Below the pieces are notes generated by a model. That model made no database searches and was not told the DNA's origin. It was given only the letters and a program-made list of their open reading frames with translations. A stretch of 64,000 nucleotides of DNA from CAUPWF01 sp963515125. Its GTDB lineage: Bacteria > Bacillota > Clostridia > Lachnospirales > Lachnospiraceae. Made by a program: the position numbers and the translations under genes. Where the stretch lies: positions 62,001 through 126,000 of the forward strand of contig JBQKKG010000007.1 of assembly GCA_052116865.1 (NCBI GenBank), written 5' to 3'. Shown piece after piece: positions 42,087 to 51,490 of the stretch. Each line of letters begins with the position of its first letter. The first letter of the stretch is position 1.

Positions 42087-43421
42087 TTAGCCAATTCCTT
42101 TATAAACTAATCCCAATATAAATATCAGAATCGTAAGAGGTACATAAATATACCTTGCCACAAGTGAAAATGCTGCTGTCAGTTTTTTCTTTTTCCCTTG
42201 ATTCAATTCTTCTTCAATTTTTCCTTTTCCAAGCGCATAGTAGATAGAAATCGCTCCAAACACAGCACCAAATGGTACCACAATAATCGTAATAAAGTCC
42301 ATGAAGCTTCCTACCTTTGGTTCCGCTTCAATGAACAGACCTACTAATAGACATATCCCACCACAAATTGCTACCGCTATTTTTCTTGGCAGTTTAAATT
42401 TATGTTGTGCACTTTCAATCACTGCTTCAAACATATTGATCAATGAGGTAATCCCTGCAAATAAAACAGAGATAAAGAAAATACAAGCAAGTAATTTTCC
42501 CATTGGAATTTTCTTAAATATTTCAGGAATGGTAATAAACATTAGGGATGGTCCCGCACTTGGCTCGATTCCAAATGCGAATACTGCTGGCATAATTGCA
42601 AAGGCGGATAATAACGCTGCTAAGGTATCAAAAATCGCTGTTCTAAGAGACGCCTTTGGAATATCCTCATCGCTATTTAAGTAAGATCCATATACAATCA
42701 TTCCCGAGCCTGTAATTGATAAAGTGAAAAAGGCCTGTCCCATTGCCATTACCCAAGTATCAATTTTGGCCAATGATTCCCAATGGGGAATTAATAAAAA
42801 TTTATATCCTTCAATTGCCCCCGGAAGAAACATTACTCGAATAGCTAAAAATGCAAATAGAAAAAAGAATACTGGTATTAAAATCTTATTTACTTGTTCA
42901 ATTCTTTTTACTGCTCCGGTAATTAGAAGTATTACGGTAATTGCAATAACAATAACATGCCATGGCCAACTTCCAAAGTCTCCTGTAGCTTGAGCAAAAT
43001 ACTCCTTGCTAGGTGTTGTTAACAATGCACCTGTAGCGGCTCCTCCTAACGAACGAAGCACCCATCCAATAATGACTGCATATCCTGTAGCAATTCCAAG
43101 TGAGCCAAGTAGTGGTATCCAACCCATTGCCGCTCCAAGCCGACTACCCTTTCGTTCCTTCCAGCACAAATCATAAGACCCTAAAGTCCCTGTCTTTGCC
43201 ATTCGTCCGATTCCAAACTCTGCTGAAAGTCCAACGTAACCAAATAAGAATACAAATAATAAATAAGGAATTAAGAAAGCTGCACCACCATATTGTCCTA
43301 AACGATAAGGAAATAGCCAAATATTCCCTAGTCCTACTGCTGATCCTACGCAAGCTAGTACAAATCCAATCGTACTACTAAAATTCCCATTTTTATGAGT
43401 TGAAAAGTCCTTTTGTTCCAT
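42087..43421 (-). CDS. Neurotransmitter:sodium symporter family transporter
   Basis: A 444-residue SNF-family protein with eleven predicted membrane helices, typical of short bacterial members such as TnaT and MhsT. The unwound helix 1 motif FVLACVGSAVGLGNIWLFPY holds the sodium and substrate sites, and FTLSITGSGMIVYGSYL matches helix 6. It imports an amino acid with sodium; which one is not determinable. It has its own promoter and ends at palindrome copy 4. Confidence 0.93.
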   Translation of the reverse strand: MEQKDFSTHKNGNFSSTIGFVLACVGSAVGLGNIWLFPYRLGQYGGAAFLIPYLLFVFLFGYVGLSAEFGIGRMAKTGTLGSYDLCWKERKGSRLGAAMGWIPLLGSLGIATGYAVIIGWVLRSLGGAATGALLTTPSKEYFAQATGDFGSWPWHVIVIAITVILLITGAVKRIEQVNKILIPVFFFLFAFLAIRVMFLPGAIEGYKFLLIPHWESLAKIDTWVMAMGQAFFTLSITGSGMIVYGSYLNSDEDIPKASLRTAIFDTLAALLSAFAIMPAVFAFGIEPSAGPSLMFITIPEIFKKIPMGKLLACIFFISVLFAGITSLINMFEAVIESAQHKFKLPRKIAVAICGGICLLVGLFIEAEPKVGSFMDFITIIVVPFGAVFGAISIYYALGKGKIEEELNQGKKKKLTAAFSLVARYIYVPLTILIFILGLVYKGIG

Positions 43422-43503
43422 GATACACCTCTTTTTGCTTATTAAAATATTATTTTACAGATTAATGCTAGAACGCTTTAAACCATTAAATTATTCTTTT
43501 CAC

Positions 43504-43532
43504 ATTATAACAGTATAAGCCACATTTGCCAA
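43504..43532 (-). promoter_or_regulatory. Predicted promoter of the sodium symporter gene
   Basis: Minus-strand TTGGCA (43532-43527), a 17-base spacer and perfect TATAAT (43509-43504) lie about 80 bases before the start codon and just after the terminator of the LacI cluster. Confidence 0.7.
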
Positions 43533-43551
43533 GCATTAAAATAGATCAACT

Positions 43552-43586
43552 AAAAAAGATGGTGTCAAATTTAATTTCAACACCAT
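43552..43586 (-). terminator. Terminator of the ECF/hydrolase operon
   Basis: GATGGTGTTGAAAT pairs with ATTTGACACCATC on the minus strand (43586-43558), followed by TTTTTT. It lies eight bases after the LacI stop codon. Confidence 0.92.
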
Positions 43587-43593
43587 CCCTCAT

Positions 43594-44613
43594 TTATTTT
43601 ATTAACTCTTTTGTGCTTTCTCTCAATACTAATTTAGGCTGAAATGTAATACACTTTTGCGAATTTACTTCTGTATCAATCTCTGTTATTAACTGTTGAA
43701 CAGCCTCTACCCCCATCTCATAAACTGGTTGATTAATTGTAGTTAAAGGCACGTCCAATATTTCCGAAAAGAAAATATCATCATATCCAACCAAAGACAT
43801 ATCATCTGGTACAAGAAGTTTATGCCTCTTTAATCCATTATAGACACCATATGCAGACATGTCATTAAATGCAAAGATAGCCGTGCATTTCTTAGGTAAC
43901 AAGTATTCTACAGCTTCCACACCACTTTCCCTATCATAATTCCCTTCATATATTAGAGACTTATCATAGGAAATATTTGCTTCCTCCAAAGCTTCTATGT
44001 ATCCTTTTAATCTTGCCTTACAATCTTCCAGTGATAATGGCCCTGCAACACAAGCGATTTTCTTATGACCTAATTCAATTAAATGCTTCGTAGCAATATA
44101 CCCACCAAGTCTATGGTTCACCAATACCGTACAGCAATCTGCCTCCTCCAAAAATCGGTCAATCATAACAAATGGTACCTTTAGCTTCTCCATTAATTTA
44201 ACGCTTTCCAAAGCTTTTTCTTTATTACTATCAAGCGCCATACAAAAAAGAATTCCATCTACTCCTTTATCAGCCAGCACTTGTATATACTCCAGATCTC
44301 GTTTATGCATGTCGTTCGTATTGCATAGTATAAGATTCCAACCATTTCTTCTGCATTCATCTTCAACACCTTTGGCTAAATTAGAAAAAAACACATTGCT
44401 TACATCAGAAATAACAAGACCGATTGTTTTTGTACGCTTCTTAACCAGCCCCACCGCTAATTGATTTGGTCTATAATTCAATTTTTCTACTGCATCAAAT
44501 ATAATATCTTTTGTACTCTTAGGGATCTTATGCGCTTTTCCATTTAATACTAAAGAAATGGTTGTAACAGAAAACCCTGTATAATTAGCAATATCTTTTA
44601 TTGTAGTTCTCAA
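43594..44613 (-). CDS. LacI-family transcriptional regulator
   Basis: A 339-residue regulator with an N-terminal LacI helix-turn-helix (TIKDIANYTGFSVTTISLVL), the hinge helix LNYRPNQLAVGL, and a periplasmic-binding-protein-like effector domain (about 60-330) with the C-terminal PLTTINQPVYEMG. It is the last gene of the ECF/hydrolase cluster and probably represses it; a matching operator with a central CG lies downstream of the cluster promoter. The inducer is presumably the imported compound. The effector pocket does not reveal it. Confidence 0.93.
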   Translation of the reverse strand: MRTTIKDIANYTGFSVTTISLVLNGKAHKIPKSTKDIIFDAVEKLNYRPNQLAVGLVKKRTKTIGLVISDVSNVFFSNLAKGVEDECRRNGWNLILCNTNDMHKRDLEYIQVLADKGVDGILFCMALDSNKEKALESVKLMEKLKVPFVMIDRFLEEADCCTVLVNHRLGGYIATKHLIELGHKKIACVAGPLSLEDCKARLKGYIEALEEANISYDKSLIYEGNYDRESGVEAVEYLLPKKCTAIFAFNDMSAYGVYNGLKRHKLLVPDDMSLVGYDDIFFSEILDVPLTTINQPVYEMGVEAVQQLITEIDTEVNSQKCITFQPKLVLRESTKELIK

Positions 44614-44682
44614 TGCACTCTACTCCGTCGCTTATTTTTATTTTTTATTATACCTTATTTTTATTTAATATGGTAAATTTTG

Positions 44683-45819
44683 TTAATTTCTCCAAAAAAC
44701 ATTTTGTAAAATCTCCAGATACTCCAAATATTTACTTTTCTCTACATATTCATCCGGCTTATGTGCCATATTAGGGTTTCCTGGTCCTAATAACAGAACT
44801 GGCATCTGAACCGCTTTGGATAGTATGGACCCATCTGTAAAATAATTAATACCTATTTCTTCTGACGGAATTGCTAGATTCTTCAGCACTTTTTTACATG
44901 CTTTGACCCAATAATTATTCGAATTGATTTCAATCGCTATTCTATCATTTCTTACTTCTATTTCAAACTTAACTTTGTTGTTAGATTTGCTTTTGTATGT
45001 GTGGCAGATCTCTTTTAATTTGGTGATTATATCATCTGAAGAAATGCCCGGTACAACACGGATATCCATTAAAATCTCTGCCCTGTCAGGGGTCATATTC
45101 GGAGTAATGCCTCCATGGATCATAGTAACCTGTGCCGTTGCATTCCCTAATACAGGATGGAAAAATTGGGTTATATATTTTTTGAATTGACCACATACGT
45201 CCATTCCATATTCAATTGCATTGATTCCTTCTTCGGGATAGGCGCCATGGCTTGTAATACCTTCTACCAATAGCGCAATCCACATACAACCTTTTTGTGC
45301 CACTCCTAGCTTGCATCCTGTTGGCTCCCCAATAAAAAGCAAATCTGCCTCTTTTACAAACTCTTTTTCTAATGCTTTCCTTGCCCCTAGTCCATTTTTC
45401 TCTTCATCACAGGTCCCAAGAAAATATATCGTATCCCTTGGTATCCTGTGTGCCTTTTTCATCTGACCGAGGGTATATACCATAGCCGCCAGACCACTTT
45501 TCATGTCACTTGCCCCTCTAACAAATAGAAGTCCACCTTCATCATGAACCTCATAAGGTAAATGCGTCCATTCGTCAAAATCTCCATAAGGAACCGTGTC
45601 AAGGTGTCCATTCCATATGACTACTTTTTCAGACTCCCCTGGTAGAATAGCCACTACATTGGCGTGTGTTGCATCTATCCGTTGAACACTGGATTCCACA
45701 TGACATGCCCGTAAGTACTCACACAGAAATTCTGCTACTCGACCTTCATCATCCACACCGTTTACACTTGGTATAGATAGTACTTGCTTTAAGAATTCTA
45801 AAGCACTGTATTCATCCAT
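44683..45819 (-). CDS. M20-family amidohydrolase/peptidase (distal copy)
   Basis: A 378-residue zinc hydrolase of the ArgE/DapE/CPG2 type. Metal ligands appear in WNGHLDTVP, RGASDMKSG, CDEEKNG and GEPTGC, and the dimerisation lid domain sits in the middle. Family members remove acyl groups from amino acids or cut dipeptides in the cytoplasm. It begins one base after the GATase-like gene and is 70 bases upstream of the LacI gene. A second M20 enzyme of the same cluster is more like acetylornithine deacetylase, so the two probably act on different bonds. Confidence 0.9.
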   Translation of the reverse strand: MDEYSALEFLKQVLSIPSVNGVDDEGRVAEFLCEYLRACHVESSVQRIDATHANVVAILPGESEKVVIWNGHLDTVPYGDFDEWTHLPYEVHDEGGLLFVRGASDMKSGLAAMVYTLGQMKKAHRIPRDTIYFLGTCDEEKNGLGARKALEKEFVKEADLLFIGEPTGCKLGVAQKGCMWIALLVEGITSHGAYPEEGINAIEYGMDVCGQFKKYITQFFHPVLGNATAQVTMIHGGITPNMTPDRAEILMDIRVVPGISSDDIITKLKEICHTYKSKSNNKVKFEIEVRNDRIAIEINSNNYWVKACKKVLKNLAIPSEEIGINYFTDGSILSKAVQMPVLLLGPGNPNMAHKPDEYVEKSKYLEYLEILQNVFWRN

Positions 45820-45820
45820 C

Positions 45821-46561
45821 TTATTGTTCCATCCATTTTAAAATTCCTTGCCAGATCTTATTATAATATTCCCAATTACAAAACTCTGGCGGTGCCCAAT
45901 GTGGCGCACAGTCGCTGGTAAATACAGCACTTTTTCCTTTTCCATATTCTCCCAATGCAATAAATGGATGATCTTCTACTAGAACAGGTACGATTGCTTC
46001 AGGTTTCGCTACAGTCTTATTATATCCCAATATATCCGGCCATTCTCCTTTGATATCCTTTAGAACCTCATGATCTAATACAGTTACCGGCTTAACCCCT
46101 TCACAATGCTCTATACGGTCATCTACCGTTAGAACCTCTACTGGTAACACTTCCTGTACTGCTGTATCATGCCACTTTCCTTTTGCATCTACACCGGAAA
46201 ATGTCAGATATCCACCTACCATCATTAAGTTACCACCTTGTAATACATAATCTCTAATTACTTTTGCACGATTTGGCATCTTTACGCTTTTTGTAAAAGT
46301 AGGTACTGGCAATAGGAGTGTATTAGCTCCGATATCTGATAATATAACGCAATCATACGCTTGTAATTCCTCTACTGTAAAAGGAAACTCTTCAGTTGCC
46401 AGATGATTTGGCATAAATGTAACTTCATAGCCTCCTTCTTCTATCGCTGCCTTTAGCCATTTTTCTCCTGTTTCATATACGGATGTATAAAAACTATCTA
46501 CCCCCTTTACGTGAGTTGTATAGCTCATCCATGACTCTCCTGCTAGTAATACTTTTTTCAT
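45821..46561 (-). CDS. GATase1-like domain protein without the nucleophile cysteine
   Basis: A 246-residue protein of the putative glutamine amidotransferase-like family (GATase1_like/DUF1355 type). The family stretch VGGYLTFSGVDAKGKWHDT is clear, as are VILSDIGANTLLLP and the C-terminal FTSDCAPHWAPPEFCNW. In true class I amidotransferases a Gly-x-Cys-x-Gly elbow sits where this protein has GGYLTF, so glutaminase chemistry is doubtful. The role in the cluster is unknown; it may be structural, or an isomerase or hydrolase. Ribosome site AAAGGTGG. Confidence 0.8.
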   Translation of the reverse strand: MKKVLLAGESWMSYTTHVKGVDSFYTSVYETGEKWLKAAIEEGGYEVTFMPNHLATEEFPFTVEELQAYDCVILSDIGANTLLLPVPTFTKSVKMPNRAKVIRDYVLQGGNLMMVGGYLTFSGVDAKGKWHDTAVQEVLPVEVLTVDDRIEHCEGVKPVTVLDHEVLKDIKGEWPDILGYNKTVAKPEAIVPVLVEDHPFIALGEYGKGKSAVFTSDCAPHWAPPEFCNWEYYNKIWQGILKWMEQ

Positions 46562-46581
46562 ATTTGTTCCACCTTTCTTTT

Positions 46582-47922
46582 TTACGATATATCAAACATT
46601 GATAATTGTCCTATTCCCATACTTTTGGTAACACCGAATTTACTTACCCAATATCCCGCATTTCCATAGGAACGAACAAGTCTATTTTCAAATGATGCTA
46701 TATTTCCATTTACAATTACACATGTCGCTTGCTCTTTCTTTGGATCCACGACCGTTACATTTGCATATGCTCCCTTCCCCAAATGTCCCATTTTATCCGC
46801 CCACACACCACTCTTTGTCTTATTGGCTATGAGTCTGGCCGGATTTGATGTCATTGTAGCTACTGCTTTACTTTTTCCTAACACTCCCTGCTCCATTAGT
46901 TCCAAAATGCAAGGAACATTGTCCCTTGTATCTCCGAATCCTTTCATGGTAGACTGATTCTGTCCATCTGAGACTAAAATGTCCACACTACCATCAGCCA
47001 AAGCACTTCGTGCCTTTTCCCATGCTCTTTTCGTCATTTTTAGTCCCTCTCTGCTTCCACGATTATCTCGAAGCATCGTAGTGACAAATTCTCCTGTAAT
47101 ATGTGTCTTCTTACATAATTGAATGATTTCTTCCATTCCCCGACATGCATCTCCATGCGTACCACATCCCACAGCATTTGCATGTCCTAAATGAAATCCT
47201 CTTCCTTTTGACATTTCTTCCATTCTATACGCATGCTCGGGATCTTGAGTATGTGACACTAAAAGTAAATCCGCTTGATCCGTAATATGAAATATTTTTT
47301 CAATATTATCATCTGATAATATAAAATGGCCTATATGGTCTTTGATTCCCATAATAAAAGGTGCAGTTTGATTCGTTATTACATTTCGAGTCATTTTAAT
47401 GCCTGCAACTTCGGGTGAAAGCTTCCCATTAAATAAATCAATCAATTCTTCGGTATTTAACATGGATCCTAAGATATTGGCAGCACCTAAATATACGCCC
47501 GTGCTAATTGGAAGTCCGCGATCCATCTCAGCTCCTAACAATGCAGGTGCCATAAATGTATTTCCAGCTCCTGGGGATAATCCGGTTGTAACACCATCTT
47601 CTGCTGCACAAAAAATAGAGTTAGTTGTAATCTCAAATAAATCCCCAATATGTAAATGCATATCAATTAATCCTGGCCATACTTGAAGTTCTGCACATTC
47701 AATTACAGAATCTCCTTTTTCAGGAAGAATACTCGCATTCATTTCACAAATCTCATCTCCTTGTATTGCAATATCCATCTGTGATTCTACATGATTCTTA
47801 GGATCTATAATTAAACCATGTTTTAATATAATTCTAGATGATGAGTTGTTTTTACTTTCATAATGTATTCCATTGTGAATATGTGTAATCCGATCTATCT
47901 TTTCACTTATTTTACTATACAT
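46582..47922 (-). CDS. Amidohydrolase-superfamily enzyme
   Basis: A 446-residue TIM-barrel metal hydrolase with a complete binuclear site. It has His-x-His in DMHLHIGD, a carbamylated-type lysine in VAGIKMTRN, histidines in LLVSHTQDPEH and GFHLGHANAVG, and the aspartate in DILVSDGQNQS. It is nearest in plan to the dihydroorotase/hydantoinase/isoaspartyl dipeptidase side of the superfamily, which opens cyclic amides or cuts C-N bonds. The start overlaps the stop of the upstream M20 gene by 8 bases. No signal peptide; cytoplasmic. Confidence 0.88.
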   Translation of the reverse strand: MYSKISEKIDRITHIHNGIHYESKNNSSSRIILKHGLIIDPKNHVESQMDIAIQGDEICEMNASILPEKGDSVIECAELQVWPGLIDMHLHIGDLFEITTNSIFCAAEDGVTTGLSPGAGNTFMAPALLGAEMDRGLPISTGVYLGAANILGSMLNTEELIDLFNGKLSPEVAGIKMTRNVITNQTAPFIMGIKDHIGHFILSDDNIEKIFHITDQADLLLVSHTQDPEHAYRMEEMSKGRGFHLGHANAVGCGTHGDACRGMEEIIQLCKKTHITGEFVTTMLRDNRGSREGLKMTKRAWEKARSALADGSVDILVSDGQNQSTMKGFGDTRDNVPCILELMEQGVLGKSKAVATMTSNPARLIANKTKSGVWADKMGHLGKGAYANVTVVDPKKEQATCVIVNGNIASFENRLVRSYGNAGYWVSKFGVTKSMGIGQLSMFDIS

Positions 47923-49189
47923 TTTGAGCCCATTCCAAAATTAAATTGGCATATATTTTGATGGCATCCAAGTATTGTTCTACGGTCACGTATTCATTCA
48001 CAGCATGGCATTGTTCTAAAGATCCCGGGCCATATTGTAGAGTTGGACATTTTACAATATTGTGCCATGTTCGAGAATCACACCCAGCCGGTGAACCTAC
48101 TATTTTAACCTCTTCTCCTATGGCCAGCTTATATGCTTCTTTGAAAGAATCAACAAATGGATGTTTTACATCCATTTCAAACGGGTTTCCTGTTTGATAA
48201 ATTGTAATTTTGGGATTATGATTACTCAGCCACTCATCACCTTCACAGCATTTTAGTATAGCATTTGTATACTCTTCTACCACCTGTTCATGGCTCATCA
48301 ATCCAGGTAGATAATGAACGCATGTTTTGAAGCAACAGTAATCTGGAATAGTAGAACCTGCTTCCCCACCATAGATAACGCCCACATTACTGGATGGCGG
48401 TGGTAATAATTGATGCTTGTATTTTAGTAACCAGTGATGTTCCAATTCATCAATGGCATGCATCAATTTTGTTGCCTTTTCAATTGCATTGACTCCAGCC
48501 AATTTAAGGCCCGAATGCACTGCAATACCTTCTACCTCAACTTGAAAGAATACCCATCCCATATGCGCTGCTATTAATTCATAATTAGTTGGTTCACATA
48601 CCACTACTGCATCAGCTTTTACTCCACTTACAGCTGCACATAAGGATCCATTCCCCCCACCTTCTTCATCGCATACAGATGCAAATTGTACTGTAATAGG
48701 AAGTGGAATCCCTGCATCTTTTAACAATGCCACTGACATAATCGATGCCATAAGCCCCGCTTTCATATCAGCCACTCCAAGTCCCACAATCTTACCATCT
48801 ATAATCTGGGGCTCCAAAGGATTAATATCCCAATGTTCCACGTTATCTGCTGGCATATGGTCTATATGTCCATTAAATAGAATGGATTGTTCTCTTTCAC
48901 CTTCAAATGTTCCATATAAGTTATACCTATTTGTATAATCGTGTCCTAGATTACCCTCCCGATATAATTCTTTACATTTTATAATGCTTTCTTCCTTTAA
49001 AGGGTCCCGTACAATTTCATCTGCACCTAATTCTTTAAAAAGTTCTGCCAAATATTCTTGACCGTTTGCTTCTAGACCACCTTCGATTCCATGCCCAATA
49101 TCATGAGTATCTATACTAACTAATTTTAATAAACAATCTAAGTACTTTTTTTTATTTACTTCTAACGCCTGTTCAATTCTTCTGTCCAT
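47915..49189 (-). CDS. M20-family ArgE/DapE-like deacylase (proximal copy)
   Basis: A 424-residue zinc hydrolase. Metal-binding segments are FNGHIDHMPAD, LGVADMKAG, CDEEGGGNG and CEPTNYE, with a C-terminal histidine in GPGSLEQCHAVNEYV. The long N-terminal region and the GSPAGCDSRTW motif are like acetylornithine deacetylase-type enzymes and the YgeY group. It probably removes an acyl or carbamoyl group from an amino-acid-like substrate. It is coupled to the amidohydrolase gene by overlap and follows the SGNH gene by 13 bases. Confidence 0.9.
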   Translation of the reverse strand: MDRRIEQALEVNKKKYLDCLLKLVSIDTHDIGHGIEGGLEANGQEYLAELFKELGADEIVRDPLKEESIIKCKELYREGNLGHDYTNRYNLYGTFEGEREQSILFNGHIDHMPADNVEHWDINPLEPQIIDGKIVGLGVADMKAGLMASIMSVALLKDAGIPLPITVQFASVCDEEGGGNGSLCAAVSGVKADAVVVCEPTNYELIAAHMGWVFFQVEVEGIAVHSGLKLAGVNAIEKATKLMHAIDELEHHWLLKYKHQLLPPPSSNVGVIYGGEAGSTIPDYCCFKTCVHYLPGLMSHEQVVEEYTNAILKCCEGDEWLSNHNPKITIYQTGNPFEMDVKHPFVDSFKEAYKLAIGEEVKIVGSPAGCDSRTWHNIVKCPTLQYGPGSLEQCHAVNEYVTVEQYLDAIKIYANLILEWAQNV

Positions 49190-49202
49190 AGCAATCCTTC
49201 CT

Positions 49203-49832
49203 CTATTTTATATGTTCATACATTGCCTTTGCCAGCAATGAATGCCCTTTTTCATCTAAGTGAATTCCATCATATATCCCAACCTTTGTAACTAAATCCG
49301 CATCTAAAAACATCCAGTTATGTTTCCTTGCCAATTCTTTATATCCAGGTGCTAACTGTGAACTTTTTGCTTCTGCTGCTATTCCAAATTCTTTTAAAAA
49401 TGGGCTGTTGCGAAGATTACAGATCCGAGGTGGCGCTACAATTAGTATTTGTGGTTTCTGATTTAACGCTGCATTCCACATATATTCTTTTTGAAAAGAA
49501 CATGCCACCTCTTCTAATCCACCTACAATATCAGATATGGTTGCCTGATACTCCTCCTTGATATCATTCGTACCAAGCATGACAATACACAAATCTATAG
49601 GAGCATGTTCCCTTACCACACGTGGCACTTCTTTCAACCCATTCACCCATGGTTCTTCTTTCGTATTCCATCTGGTCGTTCTTCCGCAAACTCCATGTTC
49701 TATAATATGATAATTTGCTCCAAGCAGTTTTTGCAATGTTCCCGTCCATCTAACATTCCATGCAAATCTTTCATCATGACACGCATTGTATCCCCAAGTA
49801 TTGGAATCTCCAAAACATAATATCGACTTCAA
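49203..49832 (-). CDS. SGNH/GDSL-family hydrolase
   Basis: A 209-residue esterase-type enzyme with all four blocks: GDSNTWG (nucleophile Ser), the oxyanion Gly in HGVCGRTT, Asn in LGTNDIK, and DGIHLDEKGH (catalytic Asp and His). There is no signal peptide, so it acts inside the cell, probably removing an acyl or acetyl ester from the imported compound. The start is TTG with a GGTG site, the weakest initiation signal in the operon. It follows the degenerate EcfA gene by 13 bases. Confidence 0.9.
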   Translation of the reverse strand: MKSILCFGDSNTWGYNACHDERFAWNVRWTGTLQKLLGANYHIIEHGVCGRTTRWNTKEEPWVNGLKEVPRVVREHAPIDLCIVMLGTNDIKEEYQATISDIVGGLEEVACSFQKEYMWNAALNQKPQILIVAPPRICNLRNSPFLKEFGIAAEAKSSQLAPGYKELARKHNWMFLDADLVTKVGIYDGIHLDEKGHSLLAKAMYEHIK

Positions 49833-49845
49833 CTTTTCACCATTT

Positions 49846-50643
49846 TTAAATTAGGCAGCTTACCAATTCTTCGGCATTCAGTATGTCACCACCTAATCCT
49901 AATTCCTTTGCAATTGTTCCGATTTGAGTACGTTTAATCTTACTTTGTTGCAAGACATTATCATCTGCAAAAATTTCTTTTGCTGTCCTGTCTGCTATAA
50001 TATGTTTATTTGCCATTGCTACCACTCTTGTAAAATTATCTGCTACAAATTCCATGTCATGTGTAATTGTAATAACGCCTATTTCATGTTCCTCTAAATA
50101 ATCAAGTAGCTTTGAAAGTATTTTAATTCCTTTTAAATCTTGTCCAGCCGTTGGTTCATCCAAAATAATATACTTTGGTTTTGTAACCAATATCGCTGCA
50201 ATTGTCACAAACTTTCTTGTAACATATGGAATTTCAAATGGATTTTTATCTAAAAATTCTTCTATATCTAAAAGTTGTGTCGCATGAGTAACCAATTGTT
50301 TCACTTCGTTTTCTGGAAATTTAAAATATTTTGGCATGTATGCAATTTCAGAGTAAACTGTTTGATTAAAAATTTGATCATCTGGATTTTGAAATACATA
50401 TCCTACATCTCTTGCAATCTGAGCCGTAGTATAATCTTTGGTATTTTTTTGATTTACATACACATTCCCACTAGATGGTTTATGAAGAGCATTCATCATT
50501 TTTACAGCCGTCGTTTTTCCCGCACCATTCTGCCCCACAATTGCAACTCGTTCTCCCTGTTTGATACGCAAATTTAACTCTTCATTTGCTAGAAATCCAT
50601 TGGGATAGGTAAAAGAGGCATTTTCTAATACTATTTCTTTCAT
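49846..50643 (-). CDS. ECF transporter ATPase with a degenerate signature motif
   Basis: A 265-residue ATP-binding subunit of an energy-coupling factor transporter. Walker A GQNGAGKTT, the Q-loop FQNPDDQIF, Walker B YIILDEPTAG and the H-loop ITHDM are normal. Where LSGGQRQRV should stand the protein reads IPYVTRKFV, so the ABC signature is lost while flanking residues (TIAAIL) still align. In a heterodimer with the next ATPase this would leave one canonical and one impaired ATP site. It is separated by one base from that partner. Confidence 0.9.
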   Translation of the reverse strand: MKEIVLENASFTYPNGFLANEELNLRIKQGERVAIVGQNGAGKTTAVKMMNALHKPSSGNVYVNQKNTKDYTTAQIARDVGYVFQNPDDQIFNQTVYSEIAYMPKYFKFPENEVKQLVTHATQLLDIEEFLDKNPFEIPYVTRKFVTIAAILVTKPKYIILDEPTAGQDLKGIKILSKLLDYLEEHEIGVITITHDMEFVADNFTRVVAMANKHIIADRTAKEIFADDNVLQQSKIKRTQIGTIAKELGLGGDILNAEELVSCLI

Positions 50644-50644
50644 T

Positions 50645-51490
50645 TTATCCCATCCTTTCTTTCAACATATTGATACATTCCATTTTGGTAACTGGGACCT
50701 CTGGTAATACAATTCCATGTTCCTTTAACACTCTATTAAGTAAAACACTTTGTGGGAGCATTGCTCCCTTTTCCATCAAAGACAAATCACTTAAAATTGT
50801 TTTTGTTGGTCCCTTTGCTATTAACTCTCCATTACTAATTACAATCATTTCATCAGCATATTCAGCCATAAGGTCTATTTTATGTTCTACTAATACAATC
50901 GTTTTCCCCTTTTCCTTTAACATATGAATGATTTCAAATACCCCCTCCGTACCATCTGGATCCAGCTGCGATGTAGGTTCATCAATAACAAATACATCCG
51001 AGTCCATTGCAATAATCGATGCGAATGCAACCCGTTGTCTTTGTCCACCAGATAGACGATTGGGATCATTTTTTATGAGGTGTTCAATATTTAGCAGCTT
51101 TACGACCTCTATCACTCTATCGATCATTTCCGATTTTGGTACTCCCAGGTTTTCAAGTCCAAGAGCAATTTCCTCAAATACCGTTTTTCTTACGCCACTG
51201 ATTTGAGTAAATGGATTTTGGAAGATATACCCAATCTTTGTTGACAGAACATCAACATCTGCATCTTGTATTGGAACCCCCTCTACCAAAGCTTCTCCTT
51301 TTAATTTCCCTTGATAAAAATGTGGTATTAATCCTCTAATTAAATTACAAAATGTTGTCTTTCCACCAGCATTTTCACCAATTACGCCATAGAATTTACC
51401 TCGTTCCAAGGTGCATGTGATATTTTTTAGTGCTGGCTTCTTTGATAATGGATACGTGTATGTGACATCTTTAAATTCTATAAAACCCAT
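50645..51490 (-). CDS. ECF transporter ATPase (canonical signature)
   Basis: A 281-residue ATP-binding subunit. Walker A is GENAGGKTT, the Q-loop is FQNPFTQISG, the signature RLSGGQRQRVAFA is intact, and Walker B is VFVIDEPTSQLDPDG, followed by VLVEHK. It forms the ATPase dimer with the degenerate subunit encoded next and binds the EcfT coupling helices. It overlaps the end of ecfT by 13 bases. Confidence 0.93.
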   Translation of the reverse strand: MGFIEFKDVTYTYPLSKKPALKNITCTLERGKFYGVIGENAGGKTTFCNLIRGLIPHFYQGKLKGEALVEGVPIQDADVDVLSTKIGYIFQNPFTQISGVRKTVFEEIALGLENLGVPKSEMIDRVIEVVKLLNIEHLIKNDPNRLSGGQRQRVAFASIIAMDSDVFVIDEPTSQLDPDGTEGVFEIIHMLKEKGKTIVLVEHKIDLMAEYADEMIVISNGELIAKGPTKTILSDLSLMEKGAMLPQSVLLNRVLKEHGIVLPEVPVTKMECINMLKERMG

